Of a stretch of DNA of 64,000 nt, positions 1-12,565 are shown in pieces; positions within the stretch are counted from its first letter, which is position 1; each line of letters opens with the position of its first letter. The stretch lies in the NCBI GenBank assembly GCA_022559845.1, contig CM040120.1, positions 308,920,740 through 308,984,739 on the forward strand, given 5' to 3'. The notes under the pieces were generated by a model that was given only the letters and a program-made list of their open reading frames with translations, was not told the DNA's origin and searched no databases. Made by a program: the position numbers and the translations under genes. The DNA comes from Amorphophallus konjac. Lineage: Eukaryota > Streptophyta > Magnoliopsida > Alismatales > Araceae.

Positions 1-880
1 ATGACAGGAAAGGCAGATCCAGAGTATGGAGCCGAAGGATAAACTGACTGAGGGGGCAGCCCATAAGATGGATAATGGGCCAGGGAAGGGCCCATATCCA
101 CACGAGCCAATTGGGAGGCCCCTGGTTGCAGACGGACAAAATCAGTCGGGGCCACAAGGGCCTACGACGCTGGAGAGATGGTGGTGTAAGGATCAACATA
201 AGGACTGGAGGGGATCTGAGTCTTCCCCTATCAAGTGCTGATGGGCCGAGGTGGAAGCCTGGCCCGCTTCCGCAGTGGGGAACCGGAGAACCTGAGGATG
301 GATCGGAGTGAGATCAATGGGGGCCGAAGAGGTGGCCCCTAATCCGGCAGCCGGAAATGTAGTGGCGGCAATAGTCACACCATGAGAAGGAACTGAAGAT
401 GGAGCATCCTCCCCCCACAGAGCTTGTCGAATAAGGTGAAGTTGGGTTGGATCAAGCTGGGCCATCATGTTAAGAATCTGATTGGTCGAATTCTGTTAAG
501 GGAACCAGAAAGGGAGGGCTGAGAGCCCTCGATGACAATGGTTGGGAGAGGAGGGGCAGTCCCCCTTCCCCCTGCCCATGGGCGACCCTAGGCGGGTCCT
601 CGAGAAGTCCCTGAGGGAGAGAATCCTCATGGGAATGGGAGAAGTTGTAGGATGACATGGTGGGTGATGAGTCGAATAGGGGATTAAGATAGAATGGAAA
701 TGCGAGCTGCCCCTAGGAGATGATCCTGAGGGTGTGAGGCAACTCCACATACACTAGAGCACCTAGGAAAAAAGAAGCAAACAATCCTAACCAAGATCTA
801 AACAATAATCAAGTAATGCACACGAGAGAGGAAGGGATGAGAAGAGAGAACCAAGTAAACACCCAAATTATGAATGATGC
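1..880. other. Unassigned stretch left of a gypsy LTR, possible degenerate gag leader
   Basis: No gene can be supported here. On the minus strand one frame runs from about 750 to 193 with a stop at 496-498 and encodes a proline- and alanine-rich peptide containing MMAQLDPTQLHLIRQAL. If the LTR to the right ends near here, this would be the leader or gag start of the same minus-strand element. No primer binding site and no zinc knuckle are visible, so this remains a guess. It could equally be U5 sequence of a longer LTR. Confidence 0.25.
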
Positions 881-3693
881 GTGACAGATTTTATGAATCT
901 TTCCTCTTAGGACCTTAGCGGATTGATTAAGATGTGAGTTCACTCAACCACGAGGTACCTAACCAGGGTGAGAAATGGGGAACTGGCTGACTCTAAAGGG
1001 ACTCTCTCTCTCCCTGATGCAAACCCTAGACTGGGGGTGGTAGGGTACAACATGCCCGACGTCCATGTGGGAATCCACGGCTCACAGGGACTTACGGAGG
1101 TCCTCAGCAAGGTCCCCTAGTCGGCTCCAAGGAATATAGAGACGAGAGGAAACCCTACCTCGGTAGGAATGCAACTACTAATGAAGAGTGTGTATGATCC
1201 TAGGTGTACCAGAGTGCATGCAAGAGTCTAGCCTAGAAACTAGCAAGTAATGGCAAACAAGTATGATGAATAGAACACACAATGACGCAGCAACAAGGAA
1301 CAGTCAAGGGAGACCAAAATCAGCACCAAATATCATGACAAAAAATATGACATGGAAATGAAAATGAGGCTCGGGTGCACTGTAGCACGGGAAGAACGGT
1401 CTTGGGAGACCGTACAGGGAGGGCGACGGTCCAGTGAGGACCGTTCAACAGCAGGGGGTAGTACGACTAGCAGAATGCTGAAATGAACCAAACGATGAAA
1501 TGACAAGAGGCAGGGAGGTAGGATGTACCTGGTTGAATGGTCTAACACAGACCGTGGAATCTCCTGGACGGACCTGCAGAAACCGCAGAATGCCAATGAA
1601 ACTAACAATGTCAAGACAGAGACGTACCTGAGCCTAGAACTTAAGCGGCCTGTAACAAACTGCAGGAGTGTTGTACGGGCAGTATAGGACCGCTGGAAGC
1701 AGCAGGGTGGCAGAAGGGATGATGCTGTTTGCAGCGAAGAGCGGTGTGCCTTCAGTCGCAGAATGGATGGACGGCTCTAGGGGAACCGCACAAATTCCAG
1801 AGGACAGAAACCAGCAAAGGTCGACCTGAAACCACTCAAGAACAAGAACTAACAAAGCAAGAAGAGGGTCAGTAAGCTACTAACACGATAGGCACTAGGT
1901 GTCCCATCGTGATCGCCAAAAAAGAGTGTGTTGACTTGTTTTCCTTCTTTCACCGGCTTGAAACTCTCTCCTATCCCCTCTACTAGATCAACGTGAGAAC
2001 TAAATGATCTGGAAGCAGGAGGGAATAGAAGTACGTGAACCTGTGTGATCGCCACCAAGGCTCCGAACATGATGAGCATGTCGTACCTTGGAAAGAAGAG
2101 GGAGACACTCGCCTTGAAACCAGCACTGGAAGGGTGCGCGGCCCTAAAGGAACCGCCCTTAGGTTGTACGACCGCACGATAGACTGCTCGTCGGTGCTGG
2201 GTGGAACGCGAGATGAAGAAGCTGTGGAAGACGAATGGCTCTCAGATAACCATAGGAGGAAGTAGTACGGCTTGTACTAAGCCGCACGTCCCAACGAACG
2301 GTCAGGAGGAAGCCGCCCAACGCCGCCACGCCTTAGCTTGTAAGATCCAAACCTCCACCCTTTCCGGCCGGCCAGAAAGGATGGGCCTCACGTTGGAAGG
2401 TTGCTGACCTGCAAAACAATGTGAAAAACACAAAAATGGACCCGATATTAGAACTAAAACATGTAGTAAATGCCGAAAGAGAAGGAAATGAACATAACTA
2501 AATGAAGTGGGGGATACCTGGAGGTTTTTAAACCCCTAGGGGCGCTGAAAACATAGGAGGGTGTGTGTGAATGATGTATGAGAGTGAGAAACATGGAAGA
2601 AATATAGAAAAAGTGATGCATGTAAACAAAAGAAGACAATGGGACTAAATGAGCTAATGACTCAAAACAATACTACTCCCTGAACCGGAGGCCTGTGTGG
2701 ACGTAGAAGGCCTCCCTCCCTGGTGGTAGGTCGCTCAAAGATTCGGCAGGGCTTCACTGTCGACCAAAATTCCCCCCCCCCCCCTTTTCAAGCCCGGCCT
2801 CTAGGGTCTATTTATAGAGCACCTAAAGTCTTAGCTCGAAATTAGGATTTCCAACCAGTTTCAAGTCGAGATTATCAAAGATAAGTTGTAGATAATCAAA
2901 TTATCTCTCAACCAGAAGAAATGGCATCGAATTTGGTTCAGTATTCGTGGAGAAATGGTTGGAGGAAATTGGGGATAAATCCACGAGTGAAGAGAGAAAA
3001 TCTGTTTAATCTTCAGAAAACGAGCAGTTAAACGGTCTCACGATAGACCACTCATCTATATGAGCGGCCAGTCCTGGGCCGTCCAATCCCGGCGGTGGAA
3101 ATTCCATAATTCATAGAATAATCCAAATTATCCGTTGAACTGGCTGAAAACTTCGCCGTTGGACTCTCATGAGTTGAGCGGCTACTTGTGAACCTTTTAT
3201 CCATAAGAGCGGCAAATAGACAACCGTTCAATCCCTGTCGGTGGAAAATCAAAATAAATGAGATAATTAGATAATTATCTGAACAATCAACCGAGCTTAG
3301 GACTCTGGGACAAGAATGGCTAATGTCAGCCCGCTCATCAAGTTGAACGGCTAATCATGGGCCGTATGAGATCATGTCGGTGATAATTTAAAAAATCAAC
3401 TAAAATACCCCATAAATGTATGGACGGCCCAAATATGACCACACAAGTGTTGCGCGGCCAGGGATTGACCGTTCATGAATTGGACGCTTGAAATTTCATA
3501 AAAAGATCAATTACCCAAAATCAAGGCCCATTAAGTCCTGAATTGAAGTAGACCTAGCCAGGGAGGGAGGCTACCCATAAAATAGGCCCAAAGATGCTGT
3601 CTGGAAACTGCCTAGCGAGTGATGGACAACTCGAGACATCAATAAATGAGAGTAAGAGAAATGACTCAACTTATCGACAAAAAACGGGTGTCA
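881..3693 (-). mobile_element. LTR of a Tekay/Del-like Ty3-gypsy element, left end unresolved
   Basis: Read on the minus strand, the LTR starts at 3693 with TGACACCCG, right where the plus-strand integrase reading frame is broken. A TATA box lies about 880 bp in. At about 1030-1140 is a block around CTTACGGAGG that is also found in the LTR at 9470-9600 and, inverted, near 6080-6140, so the three LTRs are related. Short palindromes of the CGGTC...GACCG type occur at 1396-1444, 3032-3082 and elsewhere. A C-run lies at about 2771-2784. No TG...CA partner end or PBS was found on the left, so 881 is only a working limit. Confidence 0.6.
2809..2816 (-). promoter_or_regulatory. Putative TATA box of the minus-strand gypsy LTR
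   Basis: The plus strand reads TCTATTTATAG, which is CTATAAATAGA on the minus strand. Its position inside the LTR matches the TATA boxes of the two related LTRs. Inference from motif and position only. Confidence 0.45.
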
Positions 3694-3697
3694 ACCT

Positions 3698-4246
3698 ACT
3701 GAAAAAGTCAAGCTGATTCAAGAAAGACTCAAGGTGGCTCAAGATAGGTAAAAGTCTTGTGCTGATAATCGAAGGCGTAACCTGGAATTCCAAATAGGAG
3801 ACCACGTATTCCTTAAAGTTTCTCAGGGTTGAGGTATCCGAAGATTCGGCATCAAAGGTAAACTTACTCCAAGATTTATAGGCCCTTTTGAAATTCTTGA
3901 AAGGGTTGGTGAGGTTGCTTATCGACTAGCCTTGCCTCCTCAACTAGCAGGAGTTCATGATGTCTTCCACGTCTCAATGCTAAAAAGGTACGTCCATGAT
4001 CCATTCCATGTCATCACTTATGATAACCTGGAGATACGGGAAGACTTGACGTACAAGCAAAGGCCACTCAAGATAATTGAGTGAGAAGTATGTCAGCGTC
4101 GAAATAAAAATATTCCCATGGTCAAAATCCAATGGAGCAAATCCTGGCCGCACGAGATGACATGGGAAATGGAAGAAGCTATACGCAAAAGATTTTCAGA
4201 GATATTTGAATGTAAGTACACTCTCCTTAAAAATCACATGCACTAA
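3698..4246 (+). pseudogene. pol: 3' end of pol (integrase C-terminus with chromodomain-like tail), Tekay/Del-like gypsy
   Basis: The plus-strand frame reads TEKVKLIQERLKVAQ, then [31 protein letters not shown] and [11 protein letters not shown]. This is the usual order at the end of integrase in Tekay/Del chromoviruses. It is followed by a stretch resembling the chromodomain tail (VKIQWSK...EMTWEMEE). Integrase joins element cDNA to host DNA. Only the tail is present: the 5' part is separated by the LTR ending at 3693. Three in-frame stops (3749, 3830, 4082) show it is dead. It ends at a TAA at 4244-4246, just upstream of the polypurine tract and 3' LTR, the normal order for an intact 3' end. 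Confidence 0.9.
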
Positions 4247-4268
4247 ATTTGGGGACCAAATTCTTTTT

Positions 4269-4281
4269 AAGTGGGGGAGGG
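4269..4281 (+). other. Polypurine tract of the plus-strand Tekay-like element
   Basis: The purine run AAGTGGGGGAGGG directly precedes the LTR start TGTAACACCC. It would prime plus-strand DNA synthesis. Confidence 0.8.
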
Positions 4282-7200
4282 TGTAACACCCGAGAATTTT
4301 CTAGGATTTAATATAATTATTAAGCATTTAAATAGACTTAATGGGCTATTTAATGAATATATGTCTATTTAATAATTATTTAAAGACCCAGATATTATGT
4401 TAGGTTTAAATCCACCTAAATAGGCCCACAAGACCCAAATCCAAGCCCTTTAGGCCTAAGCCATTTCTAGAGTCGTAATTAGGGTAAATTATGGAATTAA
4501 GTTGGATAAATAGACCAAAAAGGGGATAATTAGTTGCTAAATCCAAAATTCTAAAAATTTTGGACTTAATGCCTAAAAGCGGTCTATTGCGCGATCGCTA
4601 CTATACAAAGGCGGTCCTGAGACGACCACTACTATGTTCAAGGAACATGCTTTGTAGAAACGTAAAAAGCTTAGATCTTTGGCAACCAAATCACCTTGGA
4701 CCGAAGCTGTCTGGCATGGTAGACTCTCTAGAGCACTCTAGGGATAAATTCTACCCCAATTTAAGACTCTAGATCTGATCTAATCCTCAAACCCTAGGTA
4801 AACTCTATAAATAGGGTTCAGGTTCAAACTGCGCGAACCCTTGTTTTGGCTCGCGAAGTTTGACGGTAAGGAGACGGTATGTAAAGTTAGTTCTTTAGAA
4901 AATTTTGTTCTCCTTATTTTATCTAACTCCCCTCTAATTTTTGTGCTAGAAGACCTAGCCGTTGAAGAATTAAGGCGTCTGCAAGTCGCTGGTTCGCTAC
5001 ATGCTGCACAGGAACCAGTGTGCCAATCCAATGAAGATCAAGAGATTAGAAGCCCCAAACGAGGTTAGTTCACATTGTGTCCTTAGAACTTTTTGTTCCA
5101 CTTTCTATCTTCTACTGACCCTCCTATTTTCACGAATTTATGTTAAGAGAATTAGAAAATAGAGGGGCGGGAAGTTGCTGGTTTGGCACAGGACGTGCAG
5201 GAACCTGAGCGATCTTCCAGTTAGAAATTCAAAGTCTAAAGCTATTCACAGAGGTAGGTTATCTCATGGATGGCTATAATAATATGTCAGGAGTAAAAGC
5301 CCTCTGTTTTCTCCTATTTTCATTGATTATGCATAGAGTATTTTACGTTTTCCTATCACTGTGCAATTAGGGATTTCAAAGCATGCATGTCCCCACACCT
5401 TAAAGGAAAAAGATGTTAATCTTGGCTTAAATCATACTACCCATGATCCATCATGACCTATCATGTTATTTTTAATGTTTAGCATGCTTTTCACACATTA
5501 TGTACCCTAGAATTGGCCTCAAATAGTTCTAAACACCTTCTGCCCATAGCAGGCAGAAGGCGGTCTTTCCAAGACCGCTAAAGTACAATAGCGGTCCCAG
5601 AAAGACCGCGACTACCAGAAACGGTCCTCTCGAGACCGCATTAGTTTCCTGTGATCTGTATTTTGTTAACCCGAAACAGATTGCAGAACAACCCTATTAA
5701 CCATATGTTAAGCCTAGATAATTAAGTATTATACCTGGTTATGATACTGCATTCATAAACTTGGTTAGGTTAACTATTCATCTTGATTGATTTCATGTTC
5801 CTTATGCACTTTGAACCTATTTTTAGCTTATGCTAATTTCATGCCAAAAATATATATTATTGTACTAATGAGCATATTTTTACATGCCTCATAGACTTGT
5901 TTAAGTGATGTTTTGATCGCTATTTTGCCACAATCCCTTCTCATCTGTAGTCTTTTCTTAAGTACATGGTGTGTATCCCAGTGCATGGCCATTAGATACA
6001 CTTTCGTACTTATAAGCACATCTCTTAGACTTGTGATCCTCTCCGTTAGATATTCCTTCCACCAGACTAGGTGATCTTATTTCAAGGCCTCCGTAAGTCT
6101 CCGTGAGCCTGGGATTCCCACTAGGATGCCGAGCTGATTGTATCCTCAAAGCCCAATTATCTAGAAAGCACATACACTACCGGTGTTTTTTTGAGTCTTG
6201 GATAGAAGCGGCCCTCAAGAGACCGCTACTATCTAGTAGTGGCCAGTCCATGACCGCGTCTGTCCTGAGTTTTCTTACGTCGAGCATTTCTTGGTCTGGC
6301 ATTGACCCAGTATAGACACGGTCCCAACCTGATCATCTATTTACAATAACGGTCCTGTCTTCACCGCGTATGTTCAGAAACGGTCCAAGAATGACCGCTT
6401 CTTCTCAGTTCTTGTCTAACCCGAGGTTTGACAGGGTTGGTTTTCCTAAGTTCTTAGATGGTCTGTTGATTATCTAGAACCTAACACCTTATTCCAAAGC
6501 TATCTAATAAATTATGGAAGTTAAAGAATATGACGTTATGCTACCGAATTCCTTCTGTGGCATGGCCTTGTCTTAAGTCATCTTTAAAATTCTTATGATC
6601 TCTTATTGTGCGTTCTCTACCTTGGTTATGTTATCATGGAAACTATTGTTGAATTGAATATTACTTTATTCTCATGGAAGTAGCTTGATCTATAACTTGA
6701 AGATGCAAGAGCAGGCACGGACAATGTCCAAGGGCTCCACACTAGCCCCCTCAACAGATAGCCAGAAACGTGCTGAAAACCATGGGGTACGATGAACACT
6801 GTTGTCGCATTGCGCCGGGAGTACTTTTTTTATAGACGGGTAAAAATCATGAGGCAAACTTGTGATAATTTACATACTTGCTAGTACATTCTTGTTCATG
6901 ACTTTTTAGTGCATAACCTTTATGGTTATGAAGTACATTCTTGTTAATGAAAGGCCACTTTACCTTATAAATCTTGCTTGATCATGCTCTATTGTCCATC
7001 CATATTCTCCATATCTCTATAATTCATATCTTGTTACGTGGATTTCGTTCGTGTGTTTTATCGTATTTTCTTTTACCTTATTAACTAGAGCGAAAATGTA
7101 ATTACTTAAAGCATGCCTCCATGTTGATGCAAAGATACCTAGTGAGTAAGTGTGCTCATTACCCTACTTTTCCAATCTTTTCAGGAAGTTCAAGTGAGTC

Positions 7201-7551
7201 GGATTCGGATTATTCTAGCGACGGGTCCGAGAGTGATGATTGATGGTCGAGAGAAGACTTAGAATGTCAAGAGTTTTCAAGTAGTCGAGAGTCATGATGT
7301 AATTTTCACTTTATTGAGTCTTACTATGAAATTCTCATTTTTCTCTTGAGTCTAGTAAATCAAAAGTCAACCTTATGTAATTATGAATCATTATTATCAA
7401 TAAAAGTTAAGATTTTGGTCAAATATTATGTACTCCATCTTTATGTGGATGTTTATTGCGCTCTGATTTTATTGCTGGCTTGAGGCGTATTGCCGACTGC
7501 TCATGTTTCCCCGATATTACTTTCGTTGTACATATGTCTCGGGGCGTGACA
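4282..7551 (+). mobile_element. 3' LTR of the plus-strand Tekay-like gypsy element
   Basis: Starts TGTAACACCC right after the polypurine tract and ends GGGGCGTGACA at 7551, giving 3270 bp. The end is confirmed because a minus-strand gag frame begins at 7552, so the element inserted into that gag. The first five flanking bases are AATCT; the matching duplication would lie beyond the left edge. A TATA box sits at 4806. It carries nine 19-nt palindromes of the form GCGGTC-N7-GACCGC, in pairs or a triplet spaced about 31 bp (4579, 4611; 5560, 5591, 5621; 6208, 6239; 6349, 6380). A conserved core near 6080-6140 matches the other two Tekay-like LTRs. Confidence 0.85.
4806..4814 (+). promoter_or_regulatory. 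Putative TATA box in the Tekay-like LTR
   Basis: TATAAATAG lies 524 bp into the LTR, a plausible U3 promoter position. Motif only. Confidence 0.5.
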
Positions 7552-8063
7552 AATCTCTGGGCCTTCATCTTTTCCATACATACCAGATGTGGTGCATACC
7601 TTGATAGTCGGGAGAATTGGGCCTCGTACTTGGCCACTGATAAACTTCTTTGTTTCAACGCGGCAAATTCCGCGGCCTTCTTCTCTTGTATTCTATCAGA
7701 AAAATATTTGCTATTGAAGTATTCCACGAACTCACCCCATGTGATATGATCATGAGGCAGTGTAGCTTCTACAGATTCCCACCAAAATCGGGCATCCCTC
7801 TCAAGTTGGAAAGTTGCTAACAACACTTTCTCTTCATCCATGCATTGTATGACACGAAATACACATTCCAACTCCTTCATCCAATTCTCGGCGTCATCCG
7901 GGTCGGACGAGCCGATGAACTTAGGTAGATTCATATTTTGAAAACTCTTGTGGAGATCTCCTGCTCCATGATTCATGCCCCCTTGTGCTACTTGTTGTAG
8001 CGCCTGGGTAAGACCTTGGACAGTGCATTGCATATCGCGCCACTGGGCTCGTTCTGCTGCCAT
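7552..8063 (-). pseudogene. gag: N-terminal gag fragment, Tekay/Del-like gypsy
   Basis: ATG at 8063 on the minus strand opens a frame of about 170 gag codons: an N-terminal heptad-like stretch, FIGSSDPDDAENWMKELE, then ERDARFWWESVE, ITWGEFVEYFNSKYF and LSRYAPHLV. This is the classic Ty3-gypsy retrotransposon gag (capsid) domain. The frame is open and apparently undamaged up to KAQRF at 7552, where the 3' LTR ending at 7551 interrupts it. The rest of gag, the zinc knuckle and pol would lie left of the window. The PBS and LTR of the same element lie upstream at 8218-8238. Confidence 0.9.
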
Positions 8064-8217
8064 GAACCTACAAGGGAATTAAACTTAATTAATATTTGGC
8101 TAACTATAAAGTGTAACGCCTTATTTTGACTTAACCCATGGTTCTACCCATCTCACCGGGTGTAGGAAACAAAACCTATCCTTGGACTTTGGTAACCTAG
8201 GTAAATTGAAAAACCTA

Positions 8218-8230
8218 GGCTCGGATACAA
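8218..8230 (-). other. Primer binding site (degenerate tRNA-Met type) of the minus-strand Tekay-like element
   Basis: The minus strand reads TTGTATCCGAGCC a few bases after the LTR end. It resembles TGGTATCAGAGC, the tRNA-iMet primer site, with mismatches. The gag ATG lies 155 bases downstream. Confidence 0.6.
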
Positions 8231-8237
8231 CAAAAAC

Positions 8238-9606
8238 TATCACGCCCCGAGCGCAGAAGGAACCCAGGAGTGCGTGACGAGTTTATATCAATCAAGTCAA
8301 TCAGAGCATAAGAAAATTTGACATATAAGACAGAGTGCGCCAAGCAAGATAATAACAAATCCAATTTATTCATTATTACCATCAAATAGCTCCATTACAT
8401 AATCCTTCAAAGGAAAAGAGTACTAAATGACATCCTAGACTCAATAAAAGAAAATTACAATAATAGACCCAAGAAATAGGAAAAGACACGACTAGACAGT
8501 AGCTTCAACGATTGGACGGCTCTACACTCTTCACTCATGTCCATCCCCATCCAAATGATCTTCGTCATCAGAATTACCTAAAAAATAGGGGGGAAATAGG
8601 GTGAGCGAACGCTCAGTAGGGTTTATATCTTAAGTACAAGCTTGCTTTAAGTAAATTACATGTTACATGAATGTAAGTATAGCCATGCATGAACACAAGA
8701 TAATGTCAATAGTGAAATAACGAGAATTATCAAGGACGAACTAGTACTTTTCAAAAGGAATCATGTAATGTACCAAGAAATATCAAGCAAGTAATTATCA
8801 AGTCATGTCATGAGAATTGACTATTTAATTTCAAGCAAGTAAATATCTATTCCGGGCCATGCAAGTCACGTCATGTCATGTCATGTCAAGTCAAGTACGA
8901 GAACGTGGAATGTCAAATCTAGCAAGTCATGCACTCCGGTGCAATGCCACACTGTGATCAATATAGCTCCCATGGGCACAAGTACTTTTGGGTGCTCCTC
9001 TTAGGACCAGATCGGGCCCCATTAATGCCAGCATTGAGTCATGTAAATATTTTAGACATCCACTATAGTTTTATAGCCAATAGAGTTCCAAAGGAATAAG
9101 CCATTGTAGGAATATAAGGTAGATTCACGGAATAATGAGTTCAAGGACAGAACTTTGCGCAAGCATGACATAGCGACAAATCACGTATGAAAACCAAGAC
9201 ATGTATGAAACTAGGAAATTGGCGTCCACTCAGACAGCCACCAATTATAGAAATGGCGCCCATCACATGGTCACACATTCTGTGAACAGTAACAGGCACG
9301 AAGAAAATAGCCTCCACTTAAACGGTCGCTCATTTCAATTGACATCCACTGTCTAGTCGCAAATTCCAAACAGAGACAGACTCTCATAGAACACTATAAA
9401 CAATGCTCTATGATGGCTAGGGCGTCACGTTTCTTCAGAGTGATATGACAAATAGAGGTTCCAGGGTTTTTAGGGTACAACTAGCTCGGCTGTCTTGAGG
9501 GAATCCAAGGCTAGCGTAGACTTACGGAGGTCTCAATGACGAAAGCACCAGTCCGAAGGAAGGAATATCCTGCGGAGGGTCCAATCATCACCAAGAGTTG
9601 AGGTGC
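8238..9606 (-). mobile_element. 5' LTR of the minus-strand Tekay-like element, U5-side part
   Basis: On the minus strand this part ends GGGGCGTGATA at 8238, a slightly decayed version of the GGGGCGTGACA end seen at 7551. Near 9470-9600 it holds the conserved CTTACGGAGG core. It breaks at 9606 because a complete Athila-like element is inserted. The other half is at 17967-19619, and rejoined length is about 3.0 kb. Confidence 0.85.
9602..9606. repeat. Target-site duplication GGTGC (partner at 17967-17971)
   Basis: GGTGC directly precedes TGATAAGCG at 9607 and directly follows TTATCA ending at 17966. An exact 5-bp duplication fixes both ends of the inserted element. Confidence 0.95.
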
Positions 9607-11414
9607 TGATAAGCGTCTATTTTCTATGATAATTCATTGCATCTACACCATTTTATGTGCATATAATTAGGTAATTATGCATGATCTATCGTTAATCTCA
9701 ACTTCGCATGTAGATTAGACCTTTCAAGCAAATTAATTAATTTGGTGATTTTATTTAATAAAATGGAGTTGAGAGTCATGAACATTAATTCTCCATTGCA
9801 TAATTATGAGTATTTGTGATTCATGTGCACATTATGGTAATTTTTATGGACTAAATCGTAATTATATGTGTGTAGGACACCGAAGGTAATTGCAAAAGAA
9901 GCTGGGGCAAAACTGTCATGACCACTTTGACCAAGTCAAAAGCATATATTTTGGTTGGAGGGAAAAGAAATTTTAAAATTTTAAAATTGAGGAAAAGAAA
10001 CATATATTTTGGTTGGAGGGAAAATTGAATTCAAAGTTTGAAATAAAGGAGAGACATGATGAGCCTTGGGAAAGGGGGTGCCCACCTACTTTTTCTCTTC
10101 CCCGTGCATCATATTCCACTTGAATCCCAGCCATCCATCTCCTTTTGATACAATCTCCACCCTCCATCTACCCAACTTTCCCTATAAATAGCCCATGACA
10201 AGGAGGAGAAAGGGAGTTCTTCCTTTGGCATTTTTCTCTCCCTCGCACATCTTCTTAGGTCGCCGGTTTCTCTCACGTAAGTTCATTTTCTCCTCTTATG
10301 TTCTTCATAAAAGTTCTTTAGTTTTAAGTCCTCTACAACTTCTTCTTCTGCCTCATCTTCCAATTCCTTCTTATTTTCAATATATTTCATGTTTTTTACT
10401 GTGATTTCTTATTCATCTACGAACCATTATTTCTATTTGTTCTTCCCCTTGTTTCTCACCCTTCTAGTCATTTTCTCCTCCTACTTTCTTCACAACAGTT
10501 CTTTATTTTTACACAATCTTCAACTGCTTCTTCTGAACCATCTTCCAATTCGATACCGTTTTTAAGTTATAATCTCTTTTTCAATGTGCTATCCTGTATT
10601 TTTACTGTTCATCTGAGACACTACACTTTGTTCTTCCTCCATTTTGAAGCTCTTCCACTCTTTTTTTTTCTCTGAGTTCTTCATCAAAGTTCTTCCTCTC
10701 TTGTAGATATAGATTTTCATCTTCTATCATTTCCTCTAATTCTTCCCCGTTTACGAGTTATATTTATTTTTTCACTATTTTATTCTCTCATCTTCTTCCT
10801 TCTTCATCTCCACATAAACCCTTCCACATTTATCTCTATATTTCTCTCCAAAGTTTATCCTCTACAACTCTCCTTTCATGGCGGCGTGCACATCAAGGTG
10901 GGCAACGTTCCAAGGCTCATGACGTGGACGACGACGGCTTCTTCATCTATCTCTTTCCACGGCGATCTCCTTCAAGGCGGAGCGATCCTCTCCAAGGCTC
11001 GACGAGGAGGAGACGATGGCATTCATCATCCTCTCATGACTCTAGTTTCTTCACTTATCTCGTAGTTTATATTGGTTGTAATCTCAATTTTCATAGATTA
11101 TAATTTTCATGTCTTTAGCAATAAAATTTATTTTGGCAAATTGTGTTCCCTTTTCTCCCTCCCTTTTTCAAATTTCTCTTCTCAATCCCTCTCATATTCT
11201 TTAGATAGATTTATTTCCATGCACTATTTTCTTTAAGCAAAGCTAAATCACAAGTGTTTTCTAAAGGACTCCAAAGTTTTTAAGTCTAAAAATCTCTTCT
11301 TCTCTATGGATTCGACCCTTCTCGCCACCTTATTACGTCTTACTTTCATTTAGTGCAAGTTAGAAATTTTAAGATTGATACGCATGTTTTAAACGACAAA
11401 CTTTCGCGTTATCA
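9607..11414 (+). repeat. 5' LTR of the Athila-like gag-only element
   Basis: 1808 bp, TGATAAGCG ... GCGTTATCA. It matches 16136-17966 throughout. The 3' copy has an extra short segment near 16605-16625. Pyrimidine-rich sequence fills 10250-10900. Confidence 0.92.
10192..10201 (+). promoter_or_regulatory. Putative TATA box, Athila-like 5' LTR
   Basis: CTATAAATAG. In the 3' LTR the same place reads CTATGAATAG (around 16734), a change expected to weaken it. Confidence 0.5.
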
Positions 11415-11419
11415 ATTTT

Positions 11420-11437
11420 TGGCGCCGTTGTCGGGGA
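11420..11437 (+). other. Primer binding site, tRNA-Asp-like type
   Basis: TGGCGCCGTTGTCGGGGA starts 5 bases after the 5' LTR. TGGCGCCGTTGCCGGGGA-type sites are typical of Athila and related gypsy elements. Confidence 0.85.
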
Positions 11438-12565
11438 AGAATGATGATTTTTGATTTAAGAACTTTGTTTTCCTTATGTATATAGTGTACTAATAAAGCT
11501 CTCTTTTCTTTTTTTTACAGGTTAAAAAAAATTCAAAAAAAATTTAGAGGTAAGTTTACCTTTCTTTCTTTCATCTTTTGATTTTGTCATTCATTTCAAA
11601 AAAAATGAGGGATTGCTTTTCAAGTAAGTATCCAAACTTTTCCTCTTTCATTCTAGTTTCATTTTTCCATTTTACATATCTTGTGGTTAGATAGGTTCAT
11701 TAAAAAAATTAAAAAAAATCACTTGAACTTTAACAAAAGACTTCATTCAAGAGTAGAAACCACACCACCCATATTCTAGGCCATGCATCATTTAGCATAT
11801 GATTTTTTCTTGTTATTTAATTGCTGCATTGCATTTTGGAGATCACAAGGGGCAAGGTACGTTCTATTTATCATATTCTAGCATGCCTATTGCATAATAA
11901 CCTCTTGTTTGAAATTGTGGTGTGCATTTCATTTCAAAATATTCTAAGGGCAACACCCCTAAATAACATAAGGTGGGGATTTCATCACCCTTCCTTAGCC
12001 CACAAACCACATTTCTCTTGCATCTTTGCATGACCTAAGCTTTAAATAAAATTCAGTAGATATTGGCCCTAGGATCACACTATGATTTTAGTACGATTTG
12101 GGTTTACTCTCTTGTGAAAATCGGTGCCTAAGGCAAGACGGTCGGATTGCAAACGCCTTAAGCGGGCTAGTGGTTTAGTAATTAGGTCCCTACGAAAGTA
12201 GGGGGAGCCTCCCACTACCCCACCCCTTACCTGGCCGGTGGAAATATTGATGGTGAACTTAAGTTGTAATTTAGTCATTTTGTGAAACCTCATTTGTAGG
12301 TTTAGGTCACATCTAGGTCATTAGGTAATTTGTGTGTCAACTTGATTGTGTATATAATAAAAAAAAATCCTCATCTTCCCTCTCTTCGTCTGAGTCAGTG
12401 TTAGTTTCAAAAAAAATTGTGATTTTCTAATCCTAATAAAAAAAGAGAATAAAACAAAAAAAGAGATTAATAAAGGGAAAATAAAATTAAGAAATTGAAC
12501 AAAATTGAACAAAAAAATTTGTTGAAAAAATTGAACAAATATTTCAGGGATCTGACCTTTTTTTA

